DNA of 64,000 bases from Arbacia lixula (taxonomy: Eukaryota; Echinodermata; Echinoidea; Arbacioida; Arbaciidae). Under the pieces are notes generated by a model. It was not told the DNA's origin and did not search any database. It worked only from the letters and a program-made list of their open reading frames with translations. This document shows positions 12,501-24,100 of this stretch, piece after piece (within the stretch, counting starts at the first letter, position 1; each line of letters starts with the position of its first letter). The stretch lies in contig OZ022577.1 in NCBI GenBank assembly GCA_963669155.1, forward strand, positions 26,009,865-26,073,864, given 5' to 3'. The translations under genes and the position numbers were made by a program.

Positions 12501-15337
12501 ATTTTGTAAGCTGATAGGAATCAAAATCATTGAGAATCTGATGGTAGTATGGCACCAAAGAACAGGTCATCAGTTGTGCATTAAGTCATGCGTAACTTAC
12601 AAATAGCTTTACGAAACAGGGTCCAGGAGTTAACCCCTTGTGTTAAAAAATACTTTTAAAAATACTAAAAATGAATGATAAAAACCTGAGCATTTGAGGG
12701 GCTTGTTGAGTTGGCATGTAAGATGCTGATTTTGGTGCCCAACTGGCAGCCACAAAACAAATGAAATAAAGAAAAAAGTTGCCGACAGCTGGCTTTCTCA
12801 ATGATGTGTGTACTTACTTGTCCATTCATTCAATAATTTGCCACTCTATGAAAGTAATATGTTGAATGTCCACATTACTTTTGTATGGAAGCTCATGAAA
12901 TATACATACGATCTCAACGTTTTTATGTTTGTCAGTACCAAAGGGGAAATTGCTCCTATTTCTGATAGTTTCAGATTATTTCACCCAAGTCTGTAGGCCA
13001 GACTGAGATTCTGAGTCTACACAGCACCACACAAAACATTGTGATATTTCCAAGATCTGTACATAGCACTGTAGACTCTACACTACAGATACATGGTCAT
13101 TATTGAAGTTATTGTTCAATGTGTCAATGGTATTGGTAGAGTATGTAAGAACTCGTTTGCAATATCCAATTTTTATGCCCTGTTTTCATCTACAGGAAAG
13201 ACAGACTTCAAGCCTGGTTACTGGGTTGGTGTGCAATATGACGAACCCCTAGGAAAGAACAATGGCAGGTAAATCAGAAAACAATTGTCTAGCGCTCCCA
13301 TCACCTCCATAACTACCAGGTGAAGAGTTCCCCCCCCCCAAAAAAAAAAAAAAAAAAAAATGAAATAAAAAAAATAAATAACATCCCGTTTACTTATAAA
13401 TATCTATCTATTCAGCTTGATTAGAGTTGTCAAAGTGTCCTTTTTATGCCCCCGCCACGAAGTGGCCGGAGGCATTATGTTTTCGGGTTGTCCGTCCGTC
13501 CGTCCGTCCGTCCGTCCGTCCCGAATCCGTTTAGGCAATATCTTGAGAACCGTGAACCAGATTTGCTTCAAACTTGGTACATGTGTGTATTGCATAAAAC
13601 CAATGAAGTGTGTAAAATAGGGGTCAAATCTGATTGAGGTCAAAGGTCAAAGGTCAATGAACATTGTGAAAAATTGCCAAAATTGACCTTTTTCACATTA
13701 AATCCAAATCCAACGATACAATTCTCATCAAACATGGTACAAAGATGGATCACTACTTGGAGGTAGACTGGTGACATTTTGGGTAAAATTCCTGAAAGTT
13801 TAGAGGTCAAAGGTCAATGAACTTTGTGAAAAATTGCAAAAATTTGACCTTTTTCACAATAAATCCAAGTCCAAGGATGTAGTTCTCATTAAATATGGTA
13901 CACGGATGGATCACTACTTGGGGATAGACTGATGAAATTTTTGGTAAAATTCCTGAAAGGTCAGAGGTCAAAGGTCAATGAACTTTGCCAAAATTGGCTA
14001 AAAATTGCCCCAAACTTTATATTTTTCACAATAAATCCAAATCCAATGGTACATTACCAACTAAACATGGTGCAAAGATGGATCACTACTTAGGGTGAGA
14101 CTGGTGACATTTTTGGTGAAATTTCTCAAAGGTCAGAGGTCAAAGGCCAACGCACTTTGCCAAAAAATTACCTAATTGCCCCCAAAGTGATATTTTTCAA
14201 AGTAAATCCAAGTCCAATGGTACATTACCAACTAAACATGGTGCAAAGATGGATCACTACTTGGGGGTAGACTGGTAAATTTTGGTGACATTTCTCAAAG
14301 GTCAGAGGTAAAAGGTCAATGCACTTTGCAAAAATTGGCTATTTTTCACATTGAATCCAAATCTAATGATTCAATCTAAACAAACATGGTACAGTACACT
14401 TCATGAAGGTAGACTGGTGAAAGTTTGGGTAAAATTCCTGAAAGGTCAGAGGTCAAAGGTTTATGAACTTTGCCAAAATGTGCTGAAAATTGCCCCCAAA
14501 TTGGTACTTTTCACAATAAATCCCAATCCAATTATGCATATCAAGAAAACATGGTACAAGAATCACAAGGATACAGGGATGGATTTAGACAGACTGGTTA
14601 GATTGGAAGTCAAAGAAGTAAGAGGTCAAAGGTCAAATGAACATTGCCAAACTTCGCTAAACATAGAAAAACAGAATAAATGGTATTTTCATTTTACATA
14701 GGAACTGGAACATTTCCAGCCAAACAAACAGATTTTCTGAAAATTATCTAAATAGAGCTAGCAAAGAGGCGGAGGCATATTTATCGACTGCGTGGCAGTC
14801 GAATTGCTCTAGTTTTTTTTTACATCTAGTGTTTTTATGAGTGGAAAGTATTCCAATTTGCATGTGACATGGTTATGAAAGAAGTGAGGATGGCTGATGC
14901 AATATCTGGGGAAAGCAACGAGTCCTCCAGGGCCATGTTGCATATAATTTTTTATTTATTGTAACTCACCATCAATGGTAACTAACATGGCAACAGCTTA
15001 TGAGCTCTCAGCATTATACCTGTTGCCGTGGTAGTTACTATTGATGGTAAGTTACAATAATTGAAAACCTATATGCAACATGGCCCAGAACAAATTTAAT
15101 GAAACAATCAATAAAAGATGAAAATTACATCTCTGGATATAACATGTTCACTGTCCTAGATATGTCCATATTATGTGCCTATCCTAAATGTCTGTGTTTT
15201 TGTATTGATTTGTTTCCTTCAGTGTTGCTGGTAAGCGTTACTTCGAGTGTCCGGACAAATATGGTGGGTTTATCAAGCCTCAGTTTGTGACAGTGGGAGA
15301 TTTCCCCGAGGAAGACTTCGATATGGACGAGATGTGA
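9598..15337 (+). CDS. TBCB: Tubulin-folding cofactor B (complete, 6 exons, 251 aa)
   Basis: TBCB binds alpha-tubulin released from the CCT chaperonin and, with TBCE, takes part in folding and dissociation of the tubulin heterodimer in the cytosol. Exons: 9598-9717, 11078-11221, 11566-11665, 12090-12293, 13196-13268, 15223-15337. All have GT-AG borders and matching phases, total 756 nt. The start is set by homology; the frame is also open upstream. Residues about 10-92 are the ubiquitin-like domain ([40 protein letters not shown]). Residues about 132-165 are a charged helix or coiled coil. Residues about 166-242 are the CAP-Gly domain, with [35 protein letters not shown] (family GKNDG) and KRYFEC. 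The protein ends [11 protein letters not shown]; the terminal DEM matches the DEI/DEM end that the family uses to contact alpha-tubulin and its own CAP-Gly groove. Length is close to human TBCB (244). Domain order (UBL first) excludes TBCE, which has CAP-Gly first. Confidence 0.97.
10214..10258. other. GC-rich hairpin in TBCB intron 1
   Basis: Perfect inner stem GCTCCCGC / GCGGGAGC (10228-10246, 3-nt loop), extended by an imperfect outer stem AGCCCCGGGAC / GTCCTGAGGGCT. It is preceded at 10204 by GGTGACCGAC, which recurs at about 10803 next to the second hairpin. It stands out from the AT-rich intron. It could be the end of an old repeat or an RNA structure. Confidence 0.55.
10767..10793. other. 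Perfect GC hairpin in TBCB intron 1
   Basis: CAGCCCGCTCA / TGAGCGGGCTG forms an 11-bp perfect stem (12 with an inner C-G pair) and a very short loop. GGTGACCGAC follows about 10 bases later, as it precedes the hairpin at 10214-10258, so the two may be ends of one element. Confidence 0.6.
12345..12624. mobile_element. Foldback (MITE-like) element in TBCB intron 4
   Basis: The left arm runs GGGCCGTTTCATAAGGCTG to CATGACTGGTGACCTGTTC. The right arm contains GAACAGGTCATCAG and ends TACGAAACAGGGTCC. Reverse complementing the right arm gives the same order of blocks, so the arms pair over about 60 bases with gaps. No open frame. Confidence 0.65.
13443..14812 (+). repeat. Head-hairpin (GTCC)n / AGGTCA-array repeat, copy 2 (apparently full length, about 1.37 kb)
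   Basis: Order of parts: head palindrome CCGCCACGAAGTGGCCGG (about 13449-13470); TTATGTTTTCGGGTTG; (GTCC)n at 13490-13520; the conserved segment with TTTAGGCAATATCTTGAGAA; then six or seven body units of about 145-175 bp from 13620 to 14690, each holding AATAAATCCAA, CATGGTACAAAGATGGATCA and AGGTCA half-sites; and a tail ending GGCGGAGGCATATTTATCG and TGCTCTAG plus a T run. The tail repeats the GGCGGAGGCAT of the head, so the ends are partly inverted. Lies in TBCB intron 5. No transposase frame, so non-autonomous. Confidence 0.85.
14929..15088. mobile_element. Palindromic foldback element, copy 1, TBCB intron 5
   Basis: Nearly one long inverted repeat: GGGCCATGTTGCATATA ... TTATTGTAACTCACCATCAA mirrored by TTGATGGTAAGTTACAATAA ... 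TATATGCAACATGGCCC. A short central region around GAGCTCTCA separates the arms. A close copy is at 15507-15667 and a relative at 18823-18943. Confidence 0.75.
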
Positions 15338-15506
15338 GGCAAGCCAAGCCACTGTTGCATCCTCGCTCACAGGTTTTGTTTAACTCTTTATGTGCCATTC
15401 ATACATGAATGGCATATCAATCCCATGTAGTAAGAGTTTGACAAACAAAGGGTTAAAGGGACCAGAATGTTGCCCGCTCATCCTGGGTAATGGGATACCA
15501 AATCAT

Positions 15507-15667
15507 CGGGGCAATGTTGCATGTAGGTTTTCAATTATTGTAACTCACCATCAATGGTAACTATCGTGGCAACAGCCAATGAGCTCTCATTATTACACCT
15601 GTTGCCATGGTAGTAACCATTGATGGTAAGTTACAATAATTGAAAACCTATATGCAATATGGCCCAG
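15507..15667. mobile_element. Palindromic foldback element, copy 2, TBCB 3' flank or UTR
   Basis: Same arms and same central GAGCTCTCA block as the element at 14929-15088, in the same layout. It starts 170 bp after the TBCB stop codon, so it is probably transcribed in the 3' UTR. Confidence 0.75.
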
Positions 15668-15668
15668 G

Positions 15669-16260
15669 AGCCACATTCATGACAGCTTACTAAGCCTAGT
15701 TAGTAACATGCATTCAGCTATATGAGTTTTAGTAACTAACTAGGTTTGTAAGGTTCATGAAATGGGCTCCAGTTTACATGTTGAGGCGTTCGGTATCAGT
15801 GGGCCTGCATGGAGGAGCACTGGGTGAAAGTCAGCTGAAATTTCACTCACTGCCAATAGACCGCGTAACAAACATTGAAATATTAAGAATACTTGCTTCA
15901 GAAAATGCTACCAACAGCTGCATGCTTGTCATCCCGCTTAAAATAATGTGATTTGTGCAAGTCATGATTTGTTGGCTAGTGGACTGAAGTGTGCATTCAG
16001 TTTGAATATGTTTGTTAACTGGTCTATTGTGTTCAGACAGTTGTTATCGAGCACCGATGTGGTGTCCATTGTTATGCAGGTTTCTGGTTCTGAACAACAT
16101 CACCCAAGTGAGAGTTTCACTGGTCCGACATTGGCTAGTGGGTTAGTGTCTGGCTCTCCCAATTGGAGATCCTCCCTGTTTGATCTGCCCACATAGATAC
16201 GGACCAGTTGATTTGACTACATGCTCATATGACATCATACATCAGTACTGTATGTATGTA
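15669..16260. repeat. Segmental duplication unit 1, downstream of TBCB
   Basis: Begins with a foldback of about 100 bp (15669-15770; GGAGCCACATTCATGA mirrored by TCATGAAATGGGCTCC, with AGTTAGTAAC / AGTAACTAAC inside). It ends with a block containing GCAGGTTTCTG, AAGTGAGAGTTTCACT and ATGCTCATATGACATCA. The same order recurs at 16475-16950. Confidence 0.6.
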
Positions 16261-16474
16261 TATGCTTTACAAACTGTTATAGTGGAGAGTGTTATACTGC
16301 CTATGCTTGGCAACCTTCAGAAAATCATTGTCAGTGGGAACAAATCCTTAGTTCAAGTTGATTTGTATGAACAGAGACAAATCAGAGGAGCAGATTAGTG
16401 AAATATGTTGGAAAATCAGACGGCTGTTTACAGAAATATACAATGGTCTTCACAATTCATCACACACATTCTTC

Positions 16475-16950
16475 CCAGATATATGAATCTTTACTAAGCC
16501 TAGCTAGCTACTGAAATGCATTCAGCTTCATGTATTTTTAGTAAGGCTTTAATACTAAGATTTCATGATTATGGCCCGAATAGTCTGCCATACAAGTTTT
16601 CAAAGGTAGTGATCATGATTTTAGACAGATTTCAACAGTGTCCCATTGAGTGACATGCCTAAGACAAGCGAGTCATACCATGTGGATTTGTCAGTGTCTG
16701 TGAATTAGGTGCATGTAGAGTACCGAAGTGATGTTGTCATATCCATGGTTATAAAATGCAGGTTTCTGTTTCCAAACAATGTCACTTAAGTGAGAGTTTC
16801 ACTAGTCTAATATTGACTAGTAGCTAGTGTCAGGCACTCTGAATGATAGTTCCCACTATAATCATTGCTGCTCGGTCTACCTAAATGGTTTACAACCAGT
16901 TGACAGCATGCTCATATGACGTCACACTTCAGTACTACATACCATATTCA
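16475..16950. repeat. Segmental duplication unit 2, downstream of TBCB
   Basis: Diverged second copy of 15669-16260: the foldback with TTTACTAAGCCTAG and TTTTTAGTAAGG (about 16488-16575), then GCAGGTTTCTG, AAGTGAGAGTTTCACT and ATGCTCATATGACGTCA in the same order. The spacing between matching blocks shifts from about 807 to about 670 bp, so internal indels have occurred. Confidence 0.6.
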
Positions 16951-18822
16951 CAACTGTTCCCAGTTGTCACCTGCAGATGATCTAGATTACGACTAAAAAC
17001 AATTTCAAGACTACTTGTCAAAATATTTCAAATGTCATTTGTGTGATCTACCTCATATCTCACCGCTGTGCATCCTTGATAGTGATTATATTATCTGATT
17101 GTCAACTTGGGTGTAAGGATTTTGTTCCCATGAAATACTTTGAAAATGTACTTAATGTGCGCTCTGCTGTTTGCAAATTAGATATAGATGTTGATTATCC
17201 CCTGTATAGTATTCAAAGTTATGACAATACCATAACAATCTCAATATTGAGCAGAGAAATTAAGTCGGAATTGTCTAATGACATTTTAGTTTATGAAAAG
17301 TAAGGATATACAAATTGTAAAAGAGTGCAGATGATTAGAATTTTAAAGGACCATACCAGTGTACTTCTATTTTTGATTGAGCTTGGTGTCATTGTGGGAG
17401 CTTCTGCATACACCTGCATGTGGCAGATGTAAAAACAAAGGAGATATGATCATATATAGACGAACCCAGTAAAACATTCCATTAAAACATTTTTTTCTTT
17501 GTTCCGACTTCTGTTATTGTTAGTAACATGATGTCGTAGAGGACACGTTTTATTGCTTTAAAGATACACAAGAGAGATTCAGCTCGATACAAATATGTGC
17601 GTGAGATGTTGAAACATGTTTCATAGTGCTGAATGTGTATACTAATATGCCACTTATTCTTAGGTAACAATGAAGTCCCCATGATAATTATGGCATCAAG
17701 TTGCGAAGTGCCTACCCCACCTTTATTCCAATAGTATTAGTTATTTGTGGACTCCAAATTATGGCTGGAAAACTAAAACTGCATGTACAAACCCACTTCA
17801 TGCGCCATATGAAAAAATAGGCTTGGAGACTTATGTGTCAGAATAATTATTACTTTTCATTCATTCATAATCATTGCTTTTCACATTGCTCAGAGATATA
17901 TCAAAGGGTCTGAATAAACAAGTATGTAAGTATGGTTTATGTCTTGTACACCACTTACATTTGCTAGATGAATGAACATATGATGTACACAGACCACCTT
18001 GTGGCTTCTACCCTCATCACACACATACCTAATCACGGTCTAATTTTTTTTTCTAAAAAGTAGGCAATACCATTTATAAAGATAACATGGACGTGCTCGC
18101 CTTTAGTAGGCCGTACTTTATTCTTGGGATGCCATCTTCTGCATGTGCCGATACTGCCTGTTAGGAAAGTTTTGTAAATAGATGTTGATGTGCTGTGCAA
18201 TGTGGGAATTTTTGTAACATTCTGTGTGTATATCTGTCAGCCAGAGCTATCATAACAAGAGGACATTTTATCATGTTTCTGGTGTCTTTAATTGGATTGC
18301 TTTATCAACATGACAATCTACATATATGTAGACCAAAGGGTGTTATTGAATGGGCCTCTTCCATTGAATTAACCAGATATGATCATCTTTTTTACATTTC
18401 TTTCTTTCTTTCATTTGTACATTTATACAGATATACTAAATGTTTAAAGATTGTATTTTATTAATTTGAAACTGTTTTTGTGTCACATACATGTACAACA
18501 TATGTACATGTATATTTAAAACTTGTGGACATTCGAGAATAATATGCAACTGATCGTCTTTGAGTATTGCGTGTCATCGTATTGTAGCTAACTTAATGCT
18601 TAGTAACAATCTATACATGCATTACTGCTTTAAGAGCATGCAGGTACTGTTTGTGGCATTGCTTAGATTATGCAGAATTGTTCATGAGGAGTATACGCCT
18701 TATTCTGGCAAGTACCCTGTGGAATTAATAAAGGAGACAGCTCTTTTATAAACTGCAAATTTTGTTCTTTAGTATTTTTACTGACTTGGTTGATGTGTGT
18801 TTCCACATGTGTGATCAAACAT
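16951..18822. other. Gene-poor stretch, possible TBCB 3' UTR or intergenic
   Basis: No exon-like frames. AATAAA-type signals occur at 17913 and 18728, so a long TBCB 3' UTR ending here is possible but unproven. Otherwise AT-rich unique sequence. Confidence 0.4.
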
Positions 18823-18943
18823 CAGGGCCCTGTTGCATAAAATTTACCATTGATGGTAACTTTGCTACCAATGGCAAGTTTCTATGGAAACCTTGAATTT
18901 AACTGGCTGTCTAGTGATGGTATTTAGTGCAACAGAGCCCTGG
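18823..18943. mobile_element. Foldback element, relative of the 14929 and 15507 elements
   Basis: CAGGGCCCTGTTGCATAAA at the left is mirrored by AGTGCAACAGAGCCCTG at the right, with ACCATTGATGGTAAC inside. It is shorter and less symmetric than the two copies around TBCB exon 6. Confidence 0.6.
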
Positions 18944-20880
18944 TAAAGTTCAAGAGAGTACCCACAGTTACATTACAATATTACGTATCATTAAAACTCA
19001 TTCTTGTCAAAGACTGTTATTATCTTTAGCTACACATTTATTACAGTTTTCAGATTCATGTACATTTCAATAGATATATAAGGGTCATACATCACAAAGC
19101 CTATCCATCAGTAAACCTTTGAATGGACATTTGCAAATACATGTACTGTTCATGTATCTTGCATATCCAATCTCGCCAGAGACAGTGCAGACATAGCAAG
19201 GAGTAATGAGGGCATTTAAAAATGTTATGGTTATTTTCTGGAGCATGAGAAAGAAGTTCATTGCAGCAAATCGTGAAGTGACTTGCTGCAGTCTAATGGG
19301 GACTTGTATGTTTTAAATTTCAGTAAGCTTTGGTATTGCATATTCTGACCATTAAGTGGTGATATACCTACACCACAACATATGCCCATATTTTCCCAAA
19401 ACTGCAACATTTACAGCACTGTAATCATTTCCCTGAAGATTCACAAATAATTATGATGAATTTCCCGCAACGCTGCACAATGAATCTTCTTTCTTTTTTA
19501 ATCCCTCATATTTTGTTTCTAAACTAATATTGTGTTGAAAATGGAAGGTGTTATACACGTACTGAATTGCACTCTCTTGCAATCTAATAATAAATCTTAT
19601 CTAAGAAAAGCTTATATCACGACAATTCAAGTAAGGAAGTAATGATATGATTTCATGTGATTGTATCTTACAGTAAACTTAACTACAACAGGGTATATCA
19701 TTGAAGTCTATATCATCCAGAGAAATTTTTTTGGAGTGAAATTCTGATTTTTAAAAAAATTTGCCTTCGTAGATTCTGACAAAACAGATTGGAACATTTC
19801 AAGATACATTTGGATCATTGTACATATCAGTATCACTCCAGTAATAACACAATGTCACATATCATCCAATTTGCTTCATCCTTTGTACTTCTCCGTGTTA
19901 TAAATAGGCCAGTATCATGTGGTTCCACTATAAACAGTCTTAATTTCTGGACTTGTATCTGACACGTGAACCATGTTGACATATACAGTATATCATTGAA
20001 GAGGATTATCTGTGATGAATGATGAAGTATAAGCAAGCTATGTCATGTTCATGTTCAGGGACATTTTCCATGTAGTCCTGATGTAGATTGTCTTGTATGG
20101 AATTGTTTCTGCTAAATGAGTCATATTTCTCTACTCTTATCTAAATACAGGTATGGCAAACGTGCATACACAGGTTCTATGAATGCTCTTTTTTACATGT
20201 TATGAATTGTCCTATATATCTTAATTATTTATGATTACTTAGCCATATAAGGCCATATACATGACAATCATCATCATCATTATGAGGGCACAAGTATAGG
20301 CCTAAATGACCTGTCAATATCAACATTTATCAACAGAATTTAAAACGATCCTGCGGTTTTATTATATCGAGAGGGGGGGGGGGGGGTTGCAGGATCTGAC
20401 AAATCAGTTTACGGCAGCATTGCATATACACATGTATTGGGGAAAATCAAGAACAGGAAATTTCACTTGATTTACACACAAATGTAAACGTCCTTTGATT
20501 ATATGATCCTCAGAGAAAGACATCATTGTCCTGTAGTTCAGATCGCAGCGCTTCTGCTTTGGCAAAGGCTTGTACAGTCATCATGTGATGTGGTCCAAGG
20601 GTGGACCTGTAAGCTGTAGGGAAAAGAAAATTGAAATATTATTGAATCAAGTGACATGGGAGGAGGAGGAATGGAAAGATAAGAGGGGGGGGGGAGGACA
20701 AGGAGGAAAGATTAGGTATGACGTCTGGAACATGTGCGAGGATGAAAGGGGCAGCAAAGGAAGAACGCATTATGCATCACCTCAAATATTGTAAGCATTC
20801 TCTTCCAACATCCCGAAATTAGTTAATTCTGCTGTTATTATTACTTGAATGAGGATGATGTATTGCTTAAGAACAGTGAT

Positions 20881-20937
<57 letters not shown>

Positions 20938-21103
20938 GCGATGAGATTAATAATGCTAGCATTACTGTACTAGTATTAGGGGCATGTTACATCCCTATGT
21001 TTTACATTAAGGATCGGTACTTAAGTAGCAATATGATGTTGTGAAGAAGGAAACGAGGTTCTTATCATTAATCAATATAATTATTGATATATTGATAACA
21101 GCA
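18944..21103. other. Intergenic stretch between TBCB and the minus-strand 439-aa gene
   Basis: No supported exons. Contains a G run (20373-20386), a G-rich tract near 20682-20694 and the (GAT)n microsatellite at 20879-20937. Otherwise nothing recognised. Confidence 0.5.
20879..20937. repeat. (GAT)n trinucleotide microsatellite
   Basis: About 19 perfect GAT/ATG units, about 170 bp downstream of (genomically left of) the stop codon of the minus-strand gene at 21104. Confidence 0.95.
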
Positions 21104-24100
21104 TTATTCGAGACCTCTAGCGATGTTCTGTACACTGGGGAGTGCTTCTCGTCTGATCTGCAGTAAGAGCGGGAAAGGCACTGACGTCATGAGCTCCTTG
21201 GACAACCGATTAAACAGCTCTAAATAGCCCGGGTACTGTTGTGGGGGAGAAAGAAAAGGATACATTGGCCACATATTGAATTGAATTGAACATTTATCAT
21301 TACATGTCAAAGAATAACAACAACAATAACTATAACAACATTTCCCCCTCTTTTTGATTTGTTTCTTTTCTTTCTTTTTTTCTCTCCCTATTCTTTCGGT
21401 ATTACTACTTTGTAACAAGTTCACAACTTCCATCACCACCCTCTCATTCTATTTCCATGTCATCACATTAAATTTCTGTTTAAAAATCGAAACTATAGCT
21501 AGAACAGTCTTGTGTAAGTGTTATAAAATATGATAAAAGTCTCTCCTATTTTTTACTATTTTCCTTTCTTTCTTGCATCCCATAAGTTTGTCAAATTTTA
21601 TGAAAGAATACGACCACAAGATGCCGCAAGATTTGGTAGTATTTCTTGATAACCACATTCTGTCAGATATAATTATTCAATTAATGATTCAAATCGCTCT
21701 CAAGATATAAACCGCACATACACAAACAAATACAGTCAACCTGTCTAACGAAGGCTATATTATAAAATAGATGAGAACATGCGATACCTTTTCATTTGAT
21801 GATGCGTCAGTGCTTTTTCGCTTGGCTTTCCACTTAAGCATTGATGTCAAAATCCCAACTGTTGATGCCATACCACCTGGAAAAAAAATCAACAAGCAGA
21901 AAAACAACATCATGATTAAAAGAATATTGCAATCTTGGTAATCATTATAGGTGGTCTTTATGGGCGACATGTTCGACCGCAGTAAGCGATTCGTTTTCTC
22001 CACTCCATGTTATTTTGCTGATGAAAGCTGTTTCCGAGTCATGCGTTTAAATCATAGAGCTGAGCAAGGACGCAGACGGGAAGCTGGTTGGAATCAATTA
22101 CTTCCGGTAATCCTCGAGCTATTACCGCTTTATTATGTGCGTGTATAATCCTGATCATTATGCCAAGATAATTATGTGACTGTATTTGAAGGCTATATAT
22201 TAATTATACTCATTACAAATAATTTGATAGTGATGATAAGAGACATATGTCTTAATATCTCACCTGAATTTCCGGCGTCTGCTTGATTCCCTGCTGCTTT
22301 ACCTGCCGGTTGATTTCCTTCATTTTGCTTCCAAAATTTAAGTAAATAAAATCGATCATTACTATTTTGTCTTTACCCGCGTGACCGGGAAGCTTGAACC
22401 TCTGTTAGCATACTGAGATTATATAGCGCTTATTGTTCTTTATTGCTCCATTTTCAAGCAAAATATTGCCTCAACGCCTAGAGCTTCACAACCATTACCA
22501 TTACAATAATATCTGCCTGAAATATATTGTTTGGGAGTAATACCCCACGATCTGTCGAGCACCCCCCCCCCCCCCCTCCTGATCACATCAAATTCGAACA
22601 TTGAATGTTCTACTTTACACATTTTTTAATACAGCAATAAGTTAATACAATTTTATTGCAGCATTGTATGTTTTTTTTTTTACTCAAATATATGTTGATG
22701 AATGCACTTTTTTTTAAAAGAAAAGTTTAATTACGATTGTCTTCATCCTTATTTCCAGTATTTTGTGAGAGGCCTATATTAGCCAGTGACCCTATACATT
22801 TGTTTTTCAATGCTTTAGACTATCCATTAATGCATCACCCGTTTCTCACCTTTGCCTTCATCAGACCTTGAAGTGGGGAGGGAGGGGGGGGGGGTAGGAG
22901 AGAAAAGTAATGGAAATACATTACATTGAAATATGGATATCTACTAAAAAATAATAATCGTCGGAAAAATTGATGTTATTTAGAAAGTCTGATACTTAGT
23001 CTTTTTCTTATTATCTAGCAGAAAATGAATTATGGTATATCTATCTCAGAACGCCCCCCCCCCCCCCCCCCCCCGCCCCGGCCTGTCTCTCTGTCTCCTC
23101 TCTCTGTCTCTCTCTGTCTCTCTGTCTCTCTCTCTCTGTCTCTCTCTCTCTGTCTGTCTCTCTCTCTTTCTCTCTCTCTCTATCTATTTATCTCTCCTCT
23201 CCCTCTCTCTCTTTCTCTCTCATTCTCATTCTATTTCTCTCCTTTTCTCAATTCTGTTTCCTCCCTGTCTTTCTCTCCCCTTTCCCTTACAAAAGGACAT
23301 ACACACCCACACATCCTTTCTCAATATGAAACATCAACATCAGTTGCTCTGACTCGGATTACTATCACTATCAAATCAGCAAATGAGCAAAAAAAAAAAC
23401 CAATGCATATCAATATCAATTACCTAGGAGATTCTTCGCAAAACCAGGTTGATCTTTGCTTTCTCTGCGCGCTCCTGCCGGGTCGGCGGCCGGTTGTTCG
23501 TCGACTCGTTTCCCGCTATTCTCACCAGCATCCCTCTCCTCCTCTTCCTTGGCCAGGCTCGGCTCTGCGCCCTTCGCCATCCGAATCGCAGATCGCTGGA
23601 GGTCGATCCGACTCTGAGATCTGACATCGGAGTTTGAAATAATTAGCAGTGTGGAGACAATGATTGACTTGCTTGTACTGAGAAATGTAGATGCTAATTG
23701 ATACCATTCCACACAGAAAGAAGTAATGCAGAATCATGTCAGGTTTCATAGATGAAGTGATATGAAATCAAATCTCATCTTCATATCACTTTCTATTATA
23801 CATGTATCACATTAGATGCAAGATGATTGTCGATACCGAGTTTATTTTCTAAAGCATATATGAATCTCTCCACTGTCCCATCTTCTCCCTCTTCTGCGCC
23901 ACTACACTTTTAAAACCTCAACTAAAGTTTGTTATCTGTCTTTCTTTCATATCAATTTTATTCCATTTAAACACGGTAATTTTCTTCAGCATAATCCGTT
24001 CTTCGGCACGGTTGTTATTCGTGTCAGACACTGAAAGGAACGGCACATACTCTGCGTAATCTTTCATCTCGCAGGGGCGCAGAAGACTGAAGTCGTTCGC

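Noticed and set aside
9598-15337. TBCE instead of TBCB
   Set aside because: TBCE has CAP-Gly at the N-terminus, leucine-rich repeats and more than 500 residues; this protein has UBL first, CAP-Gly last and 251 residues.
23025-23624. 199-codon frame, the longest in the window
   Set aside because: Mostly Pro and Ser/Leu from C and CT repeats, and it crosses an exon on the other strand.
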